From: Nocardioides piscis
GTDB taxonomy: Bacteria; Actinomycetota; Actinomycetes; Propionibacteriales; Nocardioidaceae
NCBI RefSeq assembly: GCF_011300215.1
Contig: NZ_CP049866.1
Span: forward strand, 1,798,001-1,862,000
Reading direction: 5' to 3'
DNA: 64,000 bases
Below the pieces are notes generated by a model. That model ran no database searches and was not told the origin of the DNA. It saw only the letters and a program-made list of their open reading frames with translations. Both the position numbers and the translations under genes were made by a program. Positions within the stretch are counted from its first letter, which is position 1; each line of letters starts with the position of its first letter. This document shows positions 43,123 through 52,140 of the stretch, one piece after another.

Positions 43123-43153
43123 TCAACAGTTGACTGCGACCGCCCACAGCTGG
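43122..43153. repeat. Right copy of imperfect direct repeat flanking the AbiEi-like gene
   Basis: GTCAACAGTTGAC (palindromic around one base) followed by TGCGACCGCCCACAGCTGG. It starts at the last base of the AbiEi-like stop codon and ends four bases before the DUF885 gene end, so repeat and gene look like one unit with the left copy at 42035. Confidence 0.6.
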
Positions 43154-43156
43154 CCG

Positions 43157-44854
43157 TCAGAGCCGGGCGAGTGCGGCGCGGAGGGGGTCGAGGCCGAGCG
43201 AGCCCAGGTCGAGGGCGGCGCGGTGGAAGGCCTTGAGGTCGAACGACTCGCCGTGGCGTCGCTGGACGTCCGCGCGTGCGTCGAGCCAGATGCGTTCGCC
43301 GAGCTTGTATGACGGCGCCTGACCGGGCAGTCCGAGATAGCGCTTGACCTCGAACTGGATGACCTCGTCGTCCATCCGGCAGTGCAGCCGCATGAACTCC
43401 AGCCCGAGCTCGGGGGTCCAGGTCTCACCCGGGTGGAACGCGGCACCACCGGCTCCCAGCGTGTTGTCGGCCGGGATCTCGAGCTCGAGGTGCATGCCGA
43501 TGTCGACGATCACGCGGGCGGCCCGCATCGACTGGCCGTCGAGCATTCCGAGCTTGTCGGCCGGGTCGGCGAGGTGGCCCAGGTCGTCCATCAGCCGCTC
43601 GGCATACAGCGCCCAACCCTCGCCGTGCCCGCTGGTCCAGCACATCAGGCGTTGCCAGCGGTTGAGGCTCTCCTTGCGATAGGCGGTCTGTCCCACCTGC
43701 AGGTGGTGGCCCGGCACGCCCTCGTGAAAGACGGTGGTCACCTCGCGCCACGGGTGGAAGTCCTCGATGCCGTCGGGCACCGACCACCACATGCGGCCCG
43801 GGCGGGTGAAGTCCTCGGACGGGCCGGTGTAGTAGATCCCGCCGTCGTTGGTGGGCGCGAGCAGGCATTCGATGCGGCGGACCGGCTCGGGGATGTCGAA
43901 GTGGACGTCGGCCAGGTCGGCGATGGTCCGGTCGGCCAGCTGCTGCATCCAGTCGCGGAAGGCCTCGCGGCCCCTGATCACCCGGCTCTCGTCGGCCTCG
44001 AGGTGGGCAACGGCCTCGTCGACGCCCGCTCCGGGCAGGATCGCCTCGGCGGTCTCGGACATCAGGTCGTTGATCCGCTGCAGCTCGGCCCAGCCCCAGG
44101 CGTAGGCCTCGTCGAGGTCGACCTCGGCGCCGAGGAAGTAGCGGCTGGCCAGCTGGTAGTGCTCCCGGCCCACGGCCTGCCGCTCGCGTCCCTGCGGCTC
44201 GAGCTCGTCGGACAGGAACAACCCGAAGCCAGCGAAGGCGCGGCTGGCCGCCCTGGCGAGCGAGCGCAGCTCGTCCTTGTCGTCGCTCACCAGCCGGTCG
44301 ACCAGTCCGGCGAAGAAGTCGCCGCCGTCGCCGACCTCGCCTGTCCAGCGGCGGACCTGCTCGGCCACCTCGGCATACTGCCGCGACGCGGCGACGTTGC
44401 CCTTGCGCGCCTCGTCCGACAGCGTCACCCGCAGCCCCTCCACGGCAGCGGGCACGGCCGCCAGCCTGGCGCGGATGTCGGCGACGGCCTCCGGACCGTC
44501 GGTGGGCATGAGGTCGAAGACCTCCCGCACCTCGTGCAGGCCGCTCCACAGGACCGACATCCGGGAGCGGCTCAGACCGGCCTCCTCCAGCTCCAGCTCC
44601 AGCCGGTTGCGCTCGAGGAACGAGTCACGGGCGGCGGCCTCGCGGTCGTCGACCGGCGTCGCCGCCTCGACGGCCTCGACGGCGGCCCGGACGAGCGCGA
44701 TCCGTGCGTCGTAGCCGGCCGGCGAGAGGTCCGTCAGCCGATCGTCGTGGCCAGCCACCCCCATGCCGGTGGCGGCGATGGGGTCGAGGGCTGCGTAGTC
44801 CTCGACGAACTGGTCACACAGGGCATCGATGGTCCGGGTGGTCACGGGGGCCAC
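43157..44854 (-). CDS. DUF885 family putative metallopeptidase
   Basis: A 565-residue DUF885 protein. The zinc-site-like FHEGVPGHHLQVGQ near residue 370 and WTSGHGEGWALYAERLMDDLG are its hallmarks, recalling gluzincin peptidases. No signal peptide is seen, so it is cytoplasmic. The annotated start is GTG 44854. A GTG nine bases downstream (44845) has CAGGGT seven bases before it and may be the true leaderless start. Peptidase activity is predicted from the motif; no substrate is known. It ends beside the right repeat of the AbiEi-like cassette. Confidence 0.82.
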   Translation of the reverse strand: MAPVTTRTIDALCDQFVEDYAALDPIAATGMGVAGHDDRLTDLSPAGYDARIALVRAAVEAVEAATPVDDREAAARDSFLERNRLELELEEAGLSRSRMSVLWSGLHEVREVFDLMPTDGPEAVADIRARLAAVPAAVEGLRVTLSDEARKGNVAASRQYAEVAEQVRRWTGEVGDGGDFFAGLVDRLVSDDKDELRSLARAASRAFAGFGLFLSDELEPQGRERQAVGREHYQLASRYFLGAEVDLDEAYAWGWAELQRINDLMSETAEAILPGAGVDEAVAHLEADESRVIRGREAFRDWMQQLADRTIADLADVHFDIPEPVRRIECLLAPTNDGGIYYTGPSEDFTRPGRMWWSVPDGIEDFHPWREVTTVFHEGVPGHHLQVGQTAYRKESLNRWQRLMCWTSGHGEGWALYAERLMDDLGHLADPADKLGMLDGQSMRAARVIVDIGMHLELEIPADNTLGAGGAAFHPGETWTPELGLEFMRLHCRMDDEVIQFEVKRYLGLPGQAPSYKLGERIWLDARADVQRRHGESFDLKAFHRAALDLGSLGLDPLRAALARL

Positions 44855-44890
44855 CCTGCCATCGCGGGCCCGCGGGTGCGAAGGGGTTTG

Positions 44891-45130
44891 TCAGCGGGGG
44901 AGGCCGCTGGTGCGCCAGCCGCCGGGGCCGTGCGCGACGGGCGTCCGCACGAGACGGGCCGGCTGCGACCACGCGGGCGTACGCCGACGCCTGACCCCAC
45001 CGCCGCCCGACCCGATCGAGGCGAACACCGCGACGAGCGCAGCGATCTCCTCGGGGGTCGCGTCGGCGTTGACGATGCGGAGGAGGGGCGCGCCCTGCGC
45101 GTCGCTGCTGGGGCTGCTCGGCTCGGTCAT
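44891..45130 (-). CDS. accE5: Acyl-CoA carboxylase epsilon subunit
   Basis: A small 79-residue protein. PLLRIVNADATPEEIAALVAVFAS near the N-terminus and the tail HGPGGWRTSGLPR are the signature of actinobacterial AccE subunits, which bind AccA-AccD and raise activity. Its ATG overlaps the beta-chain stop at 45130, showing translational coupling. Together with the beta chain and the distant alpha chain at 29055 it completes the carboxylase. Confidence 0.9.
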   Translation of the reverse strand: MTEPSSPSSDAQGAPLLRIVNADATPEEIAALVAVFASIGSGGGGVRRRRTPAWSQPARLVRTPVAHGPGGWRTSGLPR

Positions 45131-46752
45131 CAGAGCGGGATGTTCCCGTGCTTCTTCGCCGGCAGGGTCTCGCGCTTGGAGCGCAGCAGCCGCAGCGAGC
45201 GCACGATCTCGGCGCGGGTCTCGTGGGGGGCGATGACCGCGTCGATGTAGCCGCGCTCGGCCGCGACGTAGGGGTTGGCCAGGGTGTCGTCGTATTCCTG
45301 GACCAGCTCGGCCCGACGCTCCTCGACGTTGCCCGCCTCGGTCGCCTCGGCGATCTCGTTGCGATAGAGGATGTTGACCGCGCCCTGAGCACCCATGACC
45401 GCGATCTGGGCGGTCGGCCAGGCGACGTTGATGTCGGCGCCGAGGTGCTTGGACCCCATGACGTCGTAGGCGCCGCCGTAGGCCTTGCGGGTGATGACCG
45501 TGACGAGCGGGACGGTGGCCTCGGCGTAGGCGTAGATGAGCTTGGCGCCGCGACGGATGATGCCGCTGTACTCCTGGTCGGTGCCGGGCAGGAAGCCAGG
45601 CACGTCGACGAAGGTCAGGACGGGGACGTTGAAGGCGTCACAGGTGCGGACGAAGCGCGCAGCCTTCTCGCTCGCGTCGATGTCGAGCGTGCCGGCGAAC
45701 TGCATCGGCTGGTTGGCCACGATCCCGACCGGGCGGCCCTCGACCCGGCCGTAGCCGATGATGATGTTGGGCGCGAAGAGCGGCTGGACCTCGAGGAACT
45801 CCTCGTCGTCGAGCACCGCCTCGATCACGGTGTGCATGTCGTAGGGCTGGTTGGCGCCGTCCGGGATGAGGGTGTCGAGCGCCTTGTCGGTGTCGCTGAG
45901 GCCGAGGTCGATGTCCTCGTCATAGACCTGCGGCTCGTCGAGGTTGTTCTGCGGCAGGTAGGACAGCAGCGCCTTGACGTATTCGATCGCGTCCTCCTCG
46001 TCGGAGGCCATGTAGTGGGCGTTGCCCGACTTGGTGTTGTGCGTCCGGGCGCCGCCCAGCTCCTCGATCGTGACGTCCTCGCCGGTGACGGTCTTGATCA
46101 CGTCGGGGCCGGTGATGAACATCGCCGAGGTCTGGTCGACCATGATCGTGAAGTCGGTGACCGCGGGGGAGTAGACGTGCCCACCGGCGCAGTTGCCCAT
46201 GATCATGCTGATCTGCGGGATCACGCCGGAGGCGTGCACGTTGCGGCGGAAGATCTCGCCATACAGGCCGAGGGAGACGACGCCCTCCTGGATGCGGGCT
46301 CCGGCGCCCTCGTTGATGCCGATGATCGGGCAGCCGGTCTTGATCGCGAGGTCCATCACCTTGGTGATCTTCTCGCCATAGACCTCGCCGAGCGAGCCGC
46401 CGAAGACGGTGAAGTCCTGGGAGAAGACGCAGACCTGCCGGCCGTCCACGGTGCCGTAGCCGGTGACCACGCCGTCGCCGTAGGGGCGCTTCTTGTCCAG
46501 GCCGAACGCCACGGAACGGTGTCGGGCGAGCTCGTCGAGCTCGACGAACGACCCCTCGTCGAAGAGCATCTCGATCCGCTCGCGGGCAGTCTTGCGACCC
46601 TTCGCGTGCTGCTTCTCGATCGCCTTGGCCGACCCGGCGTGCACGGCCTCGTCGAGGCGACGCTCGAGGTCGGCGAGCTTGCCCGCGGTCGTGTGGATGT
46701 CGATGTCCGCCGGGACGTCCGTGCCCTCGCCGGGCTGAACCTGTGCGCTCAC
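45130..46752 (-). CDS. accD5: Acyl-CoA carboxylase beta chain (carboxyltransferase)
   Basis: A 540-residue carboxyltransferase that moves CO2 from biotin to acyl-CoA. Crotonase-like halves show [27 protein letters not shown] and [29 protein letters not shown], with oxyanion glycines in GAGARIQ and [14 protein letters not shown]. The order with AccE and BirA matches the AccD5 locus of mycobacteria, which favours propionyl-CoA; that specificity is inferred. GTG 46752 follows GGAGGA. It is divergent from biotin ligase, which activates the alpha chain. Confidence 0.93.
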   Translation of the reverse strand: MSAQVQPGEGTDVPADIDIHTTAGKLADLERRLDEAVHAGSAKAIEKQHAKGRKTARERIEMLFDEGSFVELDELARHRSVAFGLDKKRPYGDGVVTGYGTVDGRQVCVFSQDFTVFGGSLGEVYGEKITKVMDLAIKTGCPIIGINEGAGARIQEGVVSLGLYGEIFRRNVHASGVIPQISMIMGNCAGGHVYSPAVTDFTIMVDQTSAMFITGPDVIKTVTGEDVTIEELGGARTHNTKSGNAHYMASDEEDAIEYVKALLSYLPQNNLDEPQVYDEDIDLGLSDTDKALDTLIPDGANQPYDMHTVIEAVLDDEEFLEVQPLFAPNIIIGYGRVEGRPVGIVANQPMQFAGTLDIDASEKAARFVRTCDAFNVPVLTFVDVPGFLPGTDQEYSGIIRRGAKLIYAYAEATVPLVTVITRKAYGGAYDVMGSKHLGADINVAWPTAQIAVMGAQGAVNILYRNEIAEATEAGNVEERRAELVQEYDDTLANPYVAAERGYIDAVIAPHETRAEIVRSLRLLRSKRETLPAKKHGNIPL

Positions 46753-46794
46753 TGGAGTTCCTCCATCTCGTCTGCGTCGGTCAATCTAGTGCCC
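46753..46794. promoter_or_regulatory. Overlapping divergent promoters of carboxylase beta chain and biotin ligase
   Basis: On the minus strand TAGATT (46783-46788) gives a leadered message with GGAGGA before GTG 46752. On the plus strand CAATCT (46782-46787) ends seven bases before ATG 46795. The two boxes share the same bases, so the two promoters may compete. Confidence 0.5.
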
Positions 46795-47580
46795 ATGACC
46801 TCCACGCCCTCACCTCGCCCAGCCCTCGATCCCGTCCGCCTCGCCGTTCCGCACGGCTGGCGGGTGGAGATCACCGAGGCCACGCCCTCGACCAACGCCG
46901 CCGTCGCCGACCGGGCCCGGGCCGGCGAGCCCGACGGCCTCGTCGTCGTCACCGAGCACCAGACATCCGGGCGCGGCCGCCTGGACCGCGTGTGGGAGAC
47001 CCCGCCGCGGACCTCGCTGACGTTGTCCGTGCTGCTGCGCCCCGACGCGCCTGCTGCGGACTGGCCGTGGCTGTCGCTGCTCACCGGCTATGCCGTCCAG
47101 GCCGCGCTCGCCGACCGGCTGCCCGAGATCGCCCTGAAGTGGCCCAACGACGTGCTGGTCGAGGAACGCAAGATCGCCGGGATCCTGGTCGAGCGGATCG
47201 ACACCCCGACCGGCCCGGCCGCGGTGGTGGGCATCGGGATCAACGTCTCCCAGTCCATCGATGAGCTGCCGGTCGCGCTGGCCACGTCGGTCGAGCTGGA
47301 GACGGGCGAGCCCGTGGACCGGACCGACCTGCTCGGGACGGTCCTGGGCTCTCTGCACGGCCTCCAGGGACTCATCGGTGACACAGCGGCACTGCGCTCG
47401 GCGTATGCCGACGTGTGCTCCACCATCGGACGGCAGGTCGAGGTCCACCTGCCCGGCGACCAGGTCCGTCGGGGCGAGGTGCTCGACGTGGACGACCGCG
47501 GTGCACTGGTGGTGGCCGGTCCCGAGGGCACCTTCACCGTGGGTGCCGGCGACGTCGTTCACGTGCGTCCCCAGCAGTGA
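46795..47580 (+). CDS. birA: Biotin--[acetyl-CoA-carboxylase] ligase
   Basis: A 261-residue monofunctional biotin ligase without the N-terminal repressor helix-turn-helix. Motifs: TEHQTSGRGRLDRVW (biotinyl-AMP loop), LKWPNDVLVEERKIAGILVE with the biotin-binding lysine, and GIGINVSQS. The C-terminal 50 residues form the SH3-like cap (VRRGEVLDVDDRGALVV). It biotinylates the lysine of the carboxylase alpha chain at 29055. The start is leaderless or nearly so. It is divergent from the beta-chain gene. Confidence 0.93.
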   Translation: MTSTPSPRPALDPVRLAVPHGWRVEITEATPSTNAAVADRARAGEPDGLVVVTEHQTSGRGRLDRVWETPPRTSLTLSVLLRPDAPAADWPWLSLLTGYAVQAALADRLPEIALKWPNDVLVEERKIAGILVERIDTPTGPAAVVGIGINVSQSIDELPVALATSVELETGEPVDRTDLLGTVLGSLHGLQGLIGDTAALRSAYADVCSTIGRQVEVHLPGDQVRRGEVLDVDDRGALVVAGPEGTFTVGAGDVVHVRPQQ

Positions 47581-47618
47581 CATGATCGGGCCCGTGGCAC
47601 TACGGAGCAGGCATCGTC

Positions 47619-48635
47619 ATGGCGCGTGAGCGTCGTCGTCCGACCTCGTCGGCCGCAGACGAGCCGGGGTCGGTCCCCGAGCGCCTCGACCAGGCGGTCC
47701 TGCGGGAGCAGCCGACCCTGACGGCGCTCGACGTCGCCGCCGAGACCGGCGTGACGATCGACCAGGTGCGCCGGTTGTGGCGAGCCCTGGGGTTCCCCGA
47801 GATGGCGACCGAGCGGGCGTTCGGGGAGTCGGACGCCACCGCCGTCTCGACCCTCATGACACTCGTCGACTCCGGGGTGATCGAGTTCGACATGGCCGTC
47901 AACATGACGCGGGGGATCGGGCAGACGATGTCGCGCCTGGCCGACTGGGAGGTCGCGACGCTCGCCGGCAGGGTGGAGGAGCTGGAGGCCGGTGAGGACG
48001 CGACCGGCTCGCGGGTCGGGTCTGCGTTGCGGCTGATCGAGGAGATGAGCGGACCCTTCGAGGAGATGCTGGTCTATGCGTGGCGGCGACACCTCGCGGC
48101 AGCGGTGGCGCGGATGGAGGCCATGGGCGCTGAGCGCGAGGACCTCCACACCGTCGACGTGACGGTCGGCTTCGCCGACCTGGTGTCCTTCACCGCGTTG
48201 TCCAACCAGATCGACCGGGACGAGCTCGGCGACCTCGTGGAGAAGTTCGAGGCGCGGTGCCACGACGTGGTCTCGGTCCACGGTGGCCGGATCATCAAGA
48301 GCCTGGGTGACTCGGTGCTGTTCGTGATCAGTGATCCGACCGCGGCGATCGCGGTCGCCGAGGGGATCATCAACGTCATTGGCCGGGACGCGCGGATGCC
48401 CGACGTCCGGGTCGGTCTCGCCTCGGGTGCGGTGGTCCCGCGGCTCGGCGACGTGTTCGGCCCGCCGGTGAACATGGCGGCGCGGTTGACGACCGTGGCT
48501 CGGCGAAACCGGCTCATCATCGACCAGACGACCGCCGACCTCCTGCCGTCCGACGAGTTCGAGTGGCGTCGGCTCCCCGCCAGGCCGGTGCGCGGGTTCG
48601 GCCTCGTCGAGCCGGTGGCCGTCCGCCGGCGCTGA
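47619..48635 (+). CDS. Class III adenylate/guanylate cyclase
   Basis: A 338-residue cytoplasmic cyclase. The N-terminal 160 residues are helical (LTALDVAAETGVTIDQVRRLWRALGF onward), like the regulatory domain of M. tuberculosis Rv1264, which senses pH. The catalytic domain has VTVGFADLVSFTALSNQI with the first metal aspartate, GGRIIKSLGDSVLFV with the second, and GDVFGPPVNMAARL. It makes cAMP (or cGMP). ATG 47619 follows GGAGCAGG. No cAMP receptor gene is in the window. The regulatory resemblance is by eye. Confidence 0.85.
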   Translation: MARERRRPTSSAADEPGSVPERLDQAVLREQPTLTALDVAAETGVTIDQVRRLWRALGFPEMATERAFGESDATAVSTLMTLVDSGVIEFDMAVNMTRGIGQTMSRLADWEVATLAGRVEELEAGEDATGSRVGSALRLIEEMSGPFEEMLVYAWRRHLAAAVARMEAMGAEREDLHTVDVTVGFADLVSFTALSNQIDRDELGDLVEKFEARCHDVVSVHGGRIIKSLGDSVLFVISDPTAAIAVAEGIINVIGRDARMPDVRVGLASGAVVPRLGDVFGPPVNMAARLTTVARRNRLIIDQTTADLLPSDEFEWRRLPARPVRGFGLVEPVAVRRR

Positions 48636-48715
48636 GAGGTCGACTGGACTGGACCAGTGCAGCGAAGTTCGCACGATCGGTCGTCACGGCCGCCCGGGAT
48701 CCCTACGTTGTGCTC

Positions 48716-49042
48716 GTGCTGTCTGTTCAGGATGTTGTCTTGGACCCGCAGGCACGACGGGCGTGGCGGGGGGATCGAGAGCTGGAGCTCTCACGCAAGG
48801 AGTTCGATCTCCTCCGGGTGCTCATGGTGCGTGCGGGTGCCATCGTGTCGCGCTCCGAGCTGATGCTCGAGGTCTGGGAGACCACCTTCTGGTCGTCCTC
48901 CAAGACCATCGACGTCCACCTGGGTTGGTTGCGGCGCAAGCTCGGGGACGATCCGCGCTGCCCCGTGCTGATCACGACGGTGCGTGGAGTCGGCCTGCGG
49001 TTCGAGGCGGACTCGACCGCAGCCACCGGCTCGACGCGGTAG
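48716..49042 (+). CDS. Stand-alone OmpR/PhoB-type winged-helix DNA-binding protein
   Basis: A 108-residue protein consisting of only an OmpR-like effector domain: ARRAWRGDRELELSRKEFDLLRVLM, SRSELMLEVWETTFWSSSKTIDVHLGWLRRKLGDD, VRGVGLRFE. There is no receiver domain or partner kinase nearby. GTG 48716 is chosen because TACGTT ends six bases before it; another GTG lies at 48710. It sits between the cyclase and purK. A role as constitutively DNA-binding or protein-controlled regulator is inferred. Confidence 0.8.
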   Translation: MLSVQDVVLDPQARRAWRGDRELELSRKEFDLLRVLMVRAGAIVSRSELMLEVWETTFWSSSKTIDVHLGWLRRKLGDDPRCPVLITTVRGVGLRFEADSTAATGSTR

Positions 49043-49077
49043 CCGCCGAGGGGTCGCCCTGGCATAGGGTGCCGTGC

Positions 49078-50235
49078 GTGTCCGAGCGTGCCCCCACCCT
49101 TGCCGTGATCGGTGGCGGACAGCTCGCCCGGATGATGGCGCAGCCCGCGATCGCGCTGGGACTGCCGCTGCGACTGCTCGCCGAGGCGCCGGGTGTCTCC
49201 GCAGCCCAGGTGATCCCCGACCAGCTGGTGGGCGACTACACCGACCTGGCCACGCTGCGCGCGGTGACCCGCGACTGCCCGGTGGTCACCTTCGACCACG
49301 AACACGTGCCGACCGAGCACCTCCATGCGCTGGCGGCCGACGGCATCGCCGTACGCCCCGGGCCGGACGCCCTCGTGCACGCGCAGGACAAGGCCGTGAT
49401 GCGGCGCCGGCTGGCCGAGCTCGACGTGCCGTGCCCCCGCAACGCGGTCGTCGCCGACCTGGCCGACGTCGAGGCCTTCGGGCTTCCGTGCGTGCTCAAG
49501 ACGACCCGAGGCGGCTATGACGGCAAGGGGGTCTGGATCATCCGAGACCTCGACGCCGCGAGCGCGGCGTTCGAGGCGGCCGCCGCAGCCGGGGTCCAGA
49601 TCCTGGCCGAGGAGCTCGTCGACTTCCGCCGCGAGCTGTCGGCCCTGGTCGCTCGGTCACCGTCTGGCCAGGCAGCGGCCTATCCGGTGGTCGCCTCGAC
49701 CCAGCTGGACGGCATCTGTCACGAGGTCGTGGCGCCGGCTCCGGACCTCTCGCCCGCCCTGGCCGGCGAGGCGCAGCAGATCGCCCTGCGCGTCGCGGGT
49801 GCGCTCGACGTCACGGGCATCCTCGCCGTCGAGCTCTTCGAGACCGTCGACGGCCGGATCCTGGTCAACGAGCTGGCGATGCGCCCCCACAACACCGGCC
49901 ACTGGAGCCAGGACGGCGCCGTGACGTCCCAGTTCGAGAATCATCTCCGCGCCGTCATGGACCTCCCGTTGGGCTCACCCGCCCCGCGGGCTCGCTGGAC
50001 GGTGATGGTGAACATCCTGGGCGGGCCCACCGACAGCGGCCGCCTCTATGACGGCTTCCCCCACGCGATGGCCCGCGACCCCGGGCTGCGGGTGCACCTC
50101 TACGGCAAGGACCTGCGACCGGGCCGCAAGGTCGGCCACGTCAACGCCTACGGTGACGACCTCGACGACTGTCTCGAGCGCGCGCGGCACGCCGCCGCGT
50201 GGTTCCGGGGCGACCTCGGCAACGAAAGTGAGTGA
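49078..50235 (+). CDS. purK: 5-(carboxyamino)imidazole ribonucleotide synthase
   Basis: A 385-residue ATP-grasp enzyme that carboxylates AIR to N5-CAIR in purine synthesis. TLAVIGGGQLARMMAQPAIALG opens the N-terminal domain. Then come VTFDHEHVP, KTTRGGYDGKGVW (ATP-grasp), LAVELFETVDGRILVNELAMRPHNTGHW and NILG. GTG 49078 follows TAGGGT by seven bases. PurE follows after six bases, and the pair carries out consecutive steps. The purK-purE-fadE order matches the conserved actinobacterial block. Confidence 0.94.
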   Translation: MSERAPTLAVIGGGQLARMMAQPAIALGLPLRLLAEAPGVSAAQVIPDQLVGDYTDLATLRAVTRDCPVVTFDHEHVPTEHLHALAADGIAVRPGPDALVHAQDKAVMRRRLAELDVPCPRNAVVADLADVEAFGLPCVLKTTRGGYDGKGVWIIRDLDAASAAFEAAAAAGVQILAEELVDFRRELSALVARSPSGQAAAYPVVASTQLDGICHEVVAPAPDLSPALAGEAQQIALRVAGALDVTGILAVELFETVDGRILVNELAMRPHNTGHWSQDGAVTSQFENHLRAVMDLPLGSPAPRARWTVMVNILGGPTDSGRLYDGFPHAMARDPGLRVHLYGKDLRPGRKVGHVNAYGDDLDDCLERARHAAAWFRGDLGNESE

Positions 50236-50241
50236 CGGCAC

Positions 50242-50769
50242 GTGAGTGAGCAGGCGACGCCCCGGGTGGGGATCGTGATGGGTTCGGACTCCGACTGGCC
50301 GGTGATGCAGGCCGCCGGCGAGGTGCTCGACGAGTTCGGCATCACCTGGGAGGCCGACGTCCAGTCGGCGCACCGCATGCCCCAGCAGATGCTCGACTAC
50401 GGCAAGCAGGCGCACGAGCGCGGACTGCGGGTCCTCATCGCCGGCGCCGGTGGCGCTGCGGCGCTGCCCGGCATGCTGGCGTCGGTCACCCCGCTCCCGG
50501 TGATCGGCGTGCCCGTGCCCCTGAAGTATCTCGACGGGCTCGACTCGCTCCTGTCGATCGTGCAGATGCCGGCCGGGATCCCCGTGGCCACGGTCGCGAT
50601 CGGCAACGCCCGCAACGCAGGCATCCTGGCCGCACGCATCCTGGGCACGTCCGACGAGGCGCTGCGACAGCGGCTGGTCGAGTTCGAGGCCGCACTGGTG
50701 GAGACGGCACGTGCCAAGGGGCAGGTGGTCCGCGACTCCTCGACCGGCACGCGGCGTACGGGCTTCTAG
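50242..50769 (+). CDS. purE: 5-(carboxyamino)imidazole ribonucleotide mutase
   Basis: A 175-residue class I PurE that rearranges N5-CAIR to CAIR. The active-site loop is [17 protein letters not shown], followed by VQSAHRMP and [23 protein letters not shown] and [30 protein letters not shown] 50242 starts six bases after the purK stop, so the two genes are co-transcribed. It ends one base from the convergent arfB stop. Confidence 0.95.
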   Translation: MSEQATPRVGIVMGSDSDWPVMQAAGEVLDEFGITWEADVQSAHRMPQQMLDYGKQAHERGLRVLIAGAGGAAALPGMLASVTPLPVIGVPVPLKYLDGLDSLLSIVQMPAGIPVATVAIGNARNAGILAARILGTSDEALRQRLVEFEAALVETARAKGQVVRDSSTGTRRTGF

Positions 50770-50770
50770 A

Positions 50771-51190
50771 TCAGTCGTTGACCCGCCCGCGCAGCGCCTT
50801 GGTCTGACCACGCTCCTTCTTCGCGCGCAGCCGCCGCTCCTTCGATCCCCGGGTCGGCCGGGTGGGCCTGCGCGGGGGCGGTGGTGGAGCCAGGGCGGAG
50901 CGGAGCAGGTCGGCCAGCCGCTCGCGTGCGGCGGTGCGGTTGCGGTGCTGGGATCGGTGCTCGGAGGCGCTGATCACGATCACACCGCCGGGCCAGCGCT
51001 TGAGGGCGCGGGCACGCTGGGCCGTGGACAGGCAGGACAGGGACCGGAGGTCGAGCTCCAGCTCGACCCGGCTGTCACTGGTGTTGACCGACTGGCCGCC
51101 AGGGCCGGGGGAGCGGGAGAACCGCTCGACGAGGCTGGAGTCGGGGATCTCCAGCCCCTCGGGGAGCCCGGGGCCGGGCGAGACCTTCAC
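50771..51190 (-). CDS. arfB: ArfB-like alternative ribosome-rescue peptidyl-tRNA hydrolase
   Basis: A 139-residue protein of the ArfB/ICT1 class. The GGQ hydrolysis motif is SPGPGGQSVNTSDSRVEL near residue 30, SEHRSQHRNR follows, and the basic tail RGSKERRLRAKKERGQTKALRGR enters the empty mRNA channel. It frees stalled ribosomes lacking mRNA. GTG 51190 overlaps the stop of the CoA-binding gene (GTGA), the second coupled junction in this three-gene run. Confidence 0.9.
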   Translation of the reverse strand: MKVSPGPGLPEGLEIPDSSLVERFSRSPGPGGQSVNTSDSRVELELDLRSLSCLSTAQRARALKRWPGGVIVISASEHRSQHRNRTAARERLADLLRSALAPPPPPRRPTRPTRGSKERRLRAKKERGQTKALRGRVND

Positions 51191-51603
51191 GCGCTCCGCT
51201 TGCGCCACTCGATGGCGGGGCAGGTGTCCATCACCATCGGCACGCCCGCGGCGCGGGTCCGCTGGAAGGCATCCTCGTCGATCACCCCGAGCTGGAACCA
51301 CACGGACTTGGCGCCCACCTCGACGGCCTGGTCGGCGAACTCACCGGCCGACTCCGAGCGCCGGAACACATCGACGACGTCGATCGGGAACGGCACCTCG
51401 GACAGGCTGGCATAGCCCTGCTCGCCAAGGACGGTCGGCGCGGACGGGTGGATGGGGACGATCCGCTTCCCCCGTGACTGGAGGAGGCTCGCGATCGAGA
51501 ACGCGGTCCTGCCGGGGTCGCCCGACAGCCCGACGATCGCCCACGTGTCGAGGTCGTCGAGCATCAGGTCGACCGCTGCTGGGTCCTGCCAGTCGGCGCT
51601 CAC
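51187..51603 (-). CDS. CoA-binding domain protein (YccU-like)
   Basis: A 138-residue Rossmann-fold protein: WAIVGLSGDPGRTAFSIASLLQSRGKRIVPIHP at the N-terminus, IDVVDVFRRSESAGEFADQAVEVGAKSVWFQLGV and the end TCPAIEWRK are typical of YccU-like CoA-binding proteins. The fold resembles succinyl-CoA synthetase alpha; no reaction is known. GTG 51603 overlaps the upstream stop and its own stop overlaps arfB, making a tight three-gene operon. Confidence 0.83.
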   Translation of the reverse strand: MSADWQDPAAVDLMLDDLDTWAIVGLSGDPGRTAFSIASLLQSRGKRIVPIHPSAPTVLGEQGYASLSEVPFPIDVVDVFRRSESAGEFADQAVEVGAKSVWFQLGVIDEDAFQRTRAAGVPMVMDTCPAIEWRKRSA

Positions 51604-52040
51604 TCGGCGACCGGCTCGAGGACGAAGACCGGGATCTCGCGGTCGGTCGCCTTGGCGTACTCGGCGTATTGCGGGAAGGCCTCCACGGCTCGCTCCCACC
51701 ACTGCGCGCGCTCGTCGCCGGTGACCTCCCGTGCACGATAGGGCAGCGGCGTCGGACCGTCCTGCAGGTCGACGACCGGGTTGGCCTTGAAGTTGGCATA
51801 CCAGGACGGGTTGTCGGTGTCGCCGCCCTTGGAGGCGACGGCGACGTAGACGCCGTCGTGCTCGATCCGCATGACCGGGTTCTTGCGCAGCAGGCCCGAC
51901 TTCGCGCCGCGTGAGGTGATCACCACGATCGGACGCCCCATCACCTTGATGTCGGCGGTGCCGCCGGAGGCCTCGTACTCCTCGACGTGGTTGCGCACCC
52001 ATTCGCTGGGGCTGGGCTCGTAGGTTCCCTGAAGTGTCAT
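51600..52040 (-). CDS. Deazaflavin (F420)-dependent nitroreductase-family protein
   Basis: A 146-residue split-barrel protein of the Ddn group. DIKVMGRPIVVITSRGAKSGLLRKNPVMRIEHDGVYVAVASKGGDTDNPSWYANFKANP is diagnostic when read in pieces (RGAKSGLLRKNPVM, ASKGGDTDNPSWYAN). Such enzymes use F420H2 to reduce quinones or unsaturated compounds. ATG 52040. It leads the operon with the CoA-binding and arfB genes by overlapping stops and starts. The physiological substrate is unknown. It implies the host makes coenzyme F420. Confidence 0.88.
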   Translation of the reverse strand: MTLQGTYEPSPSEWVRNHVEEYEASGGTADIKVMGRPIVVITSRGAKSGLLRKNPVMRIEHDGVYVAVASKGGDTDNPSWYANFKANPVVDLQDGPTPLPYRAREVTGDERAQWWERAVEAFPQYAEYAKATDREIPVFVLEPVAE

Positions 52041-52140
52041 GGGACCACTGTCCTCCGCGCTCGCGCGCCGATCAACCGGGCCGCCTGGGCGCCCCCGGCG
52101 ACGGTGGCAGCACGTGACGGTCCCACCTAGGCTCGGGCCC

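Noticed and set aside
42035..43153. Insertion sequence
   Set aside because: No transposase motif in the gene and the flanks are direct, imperfect repeats rather than terminal inverted repeats with a target duplication. Kept only as a possible cassette.
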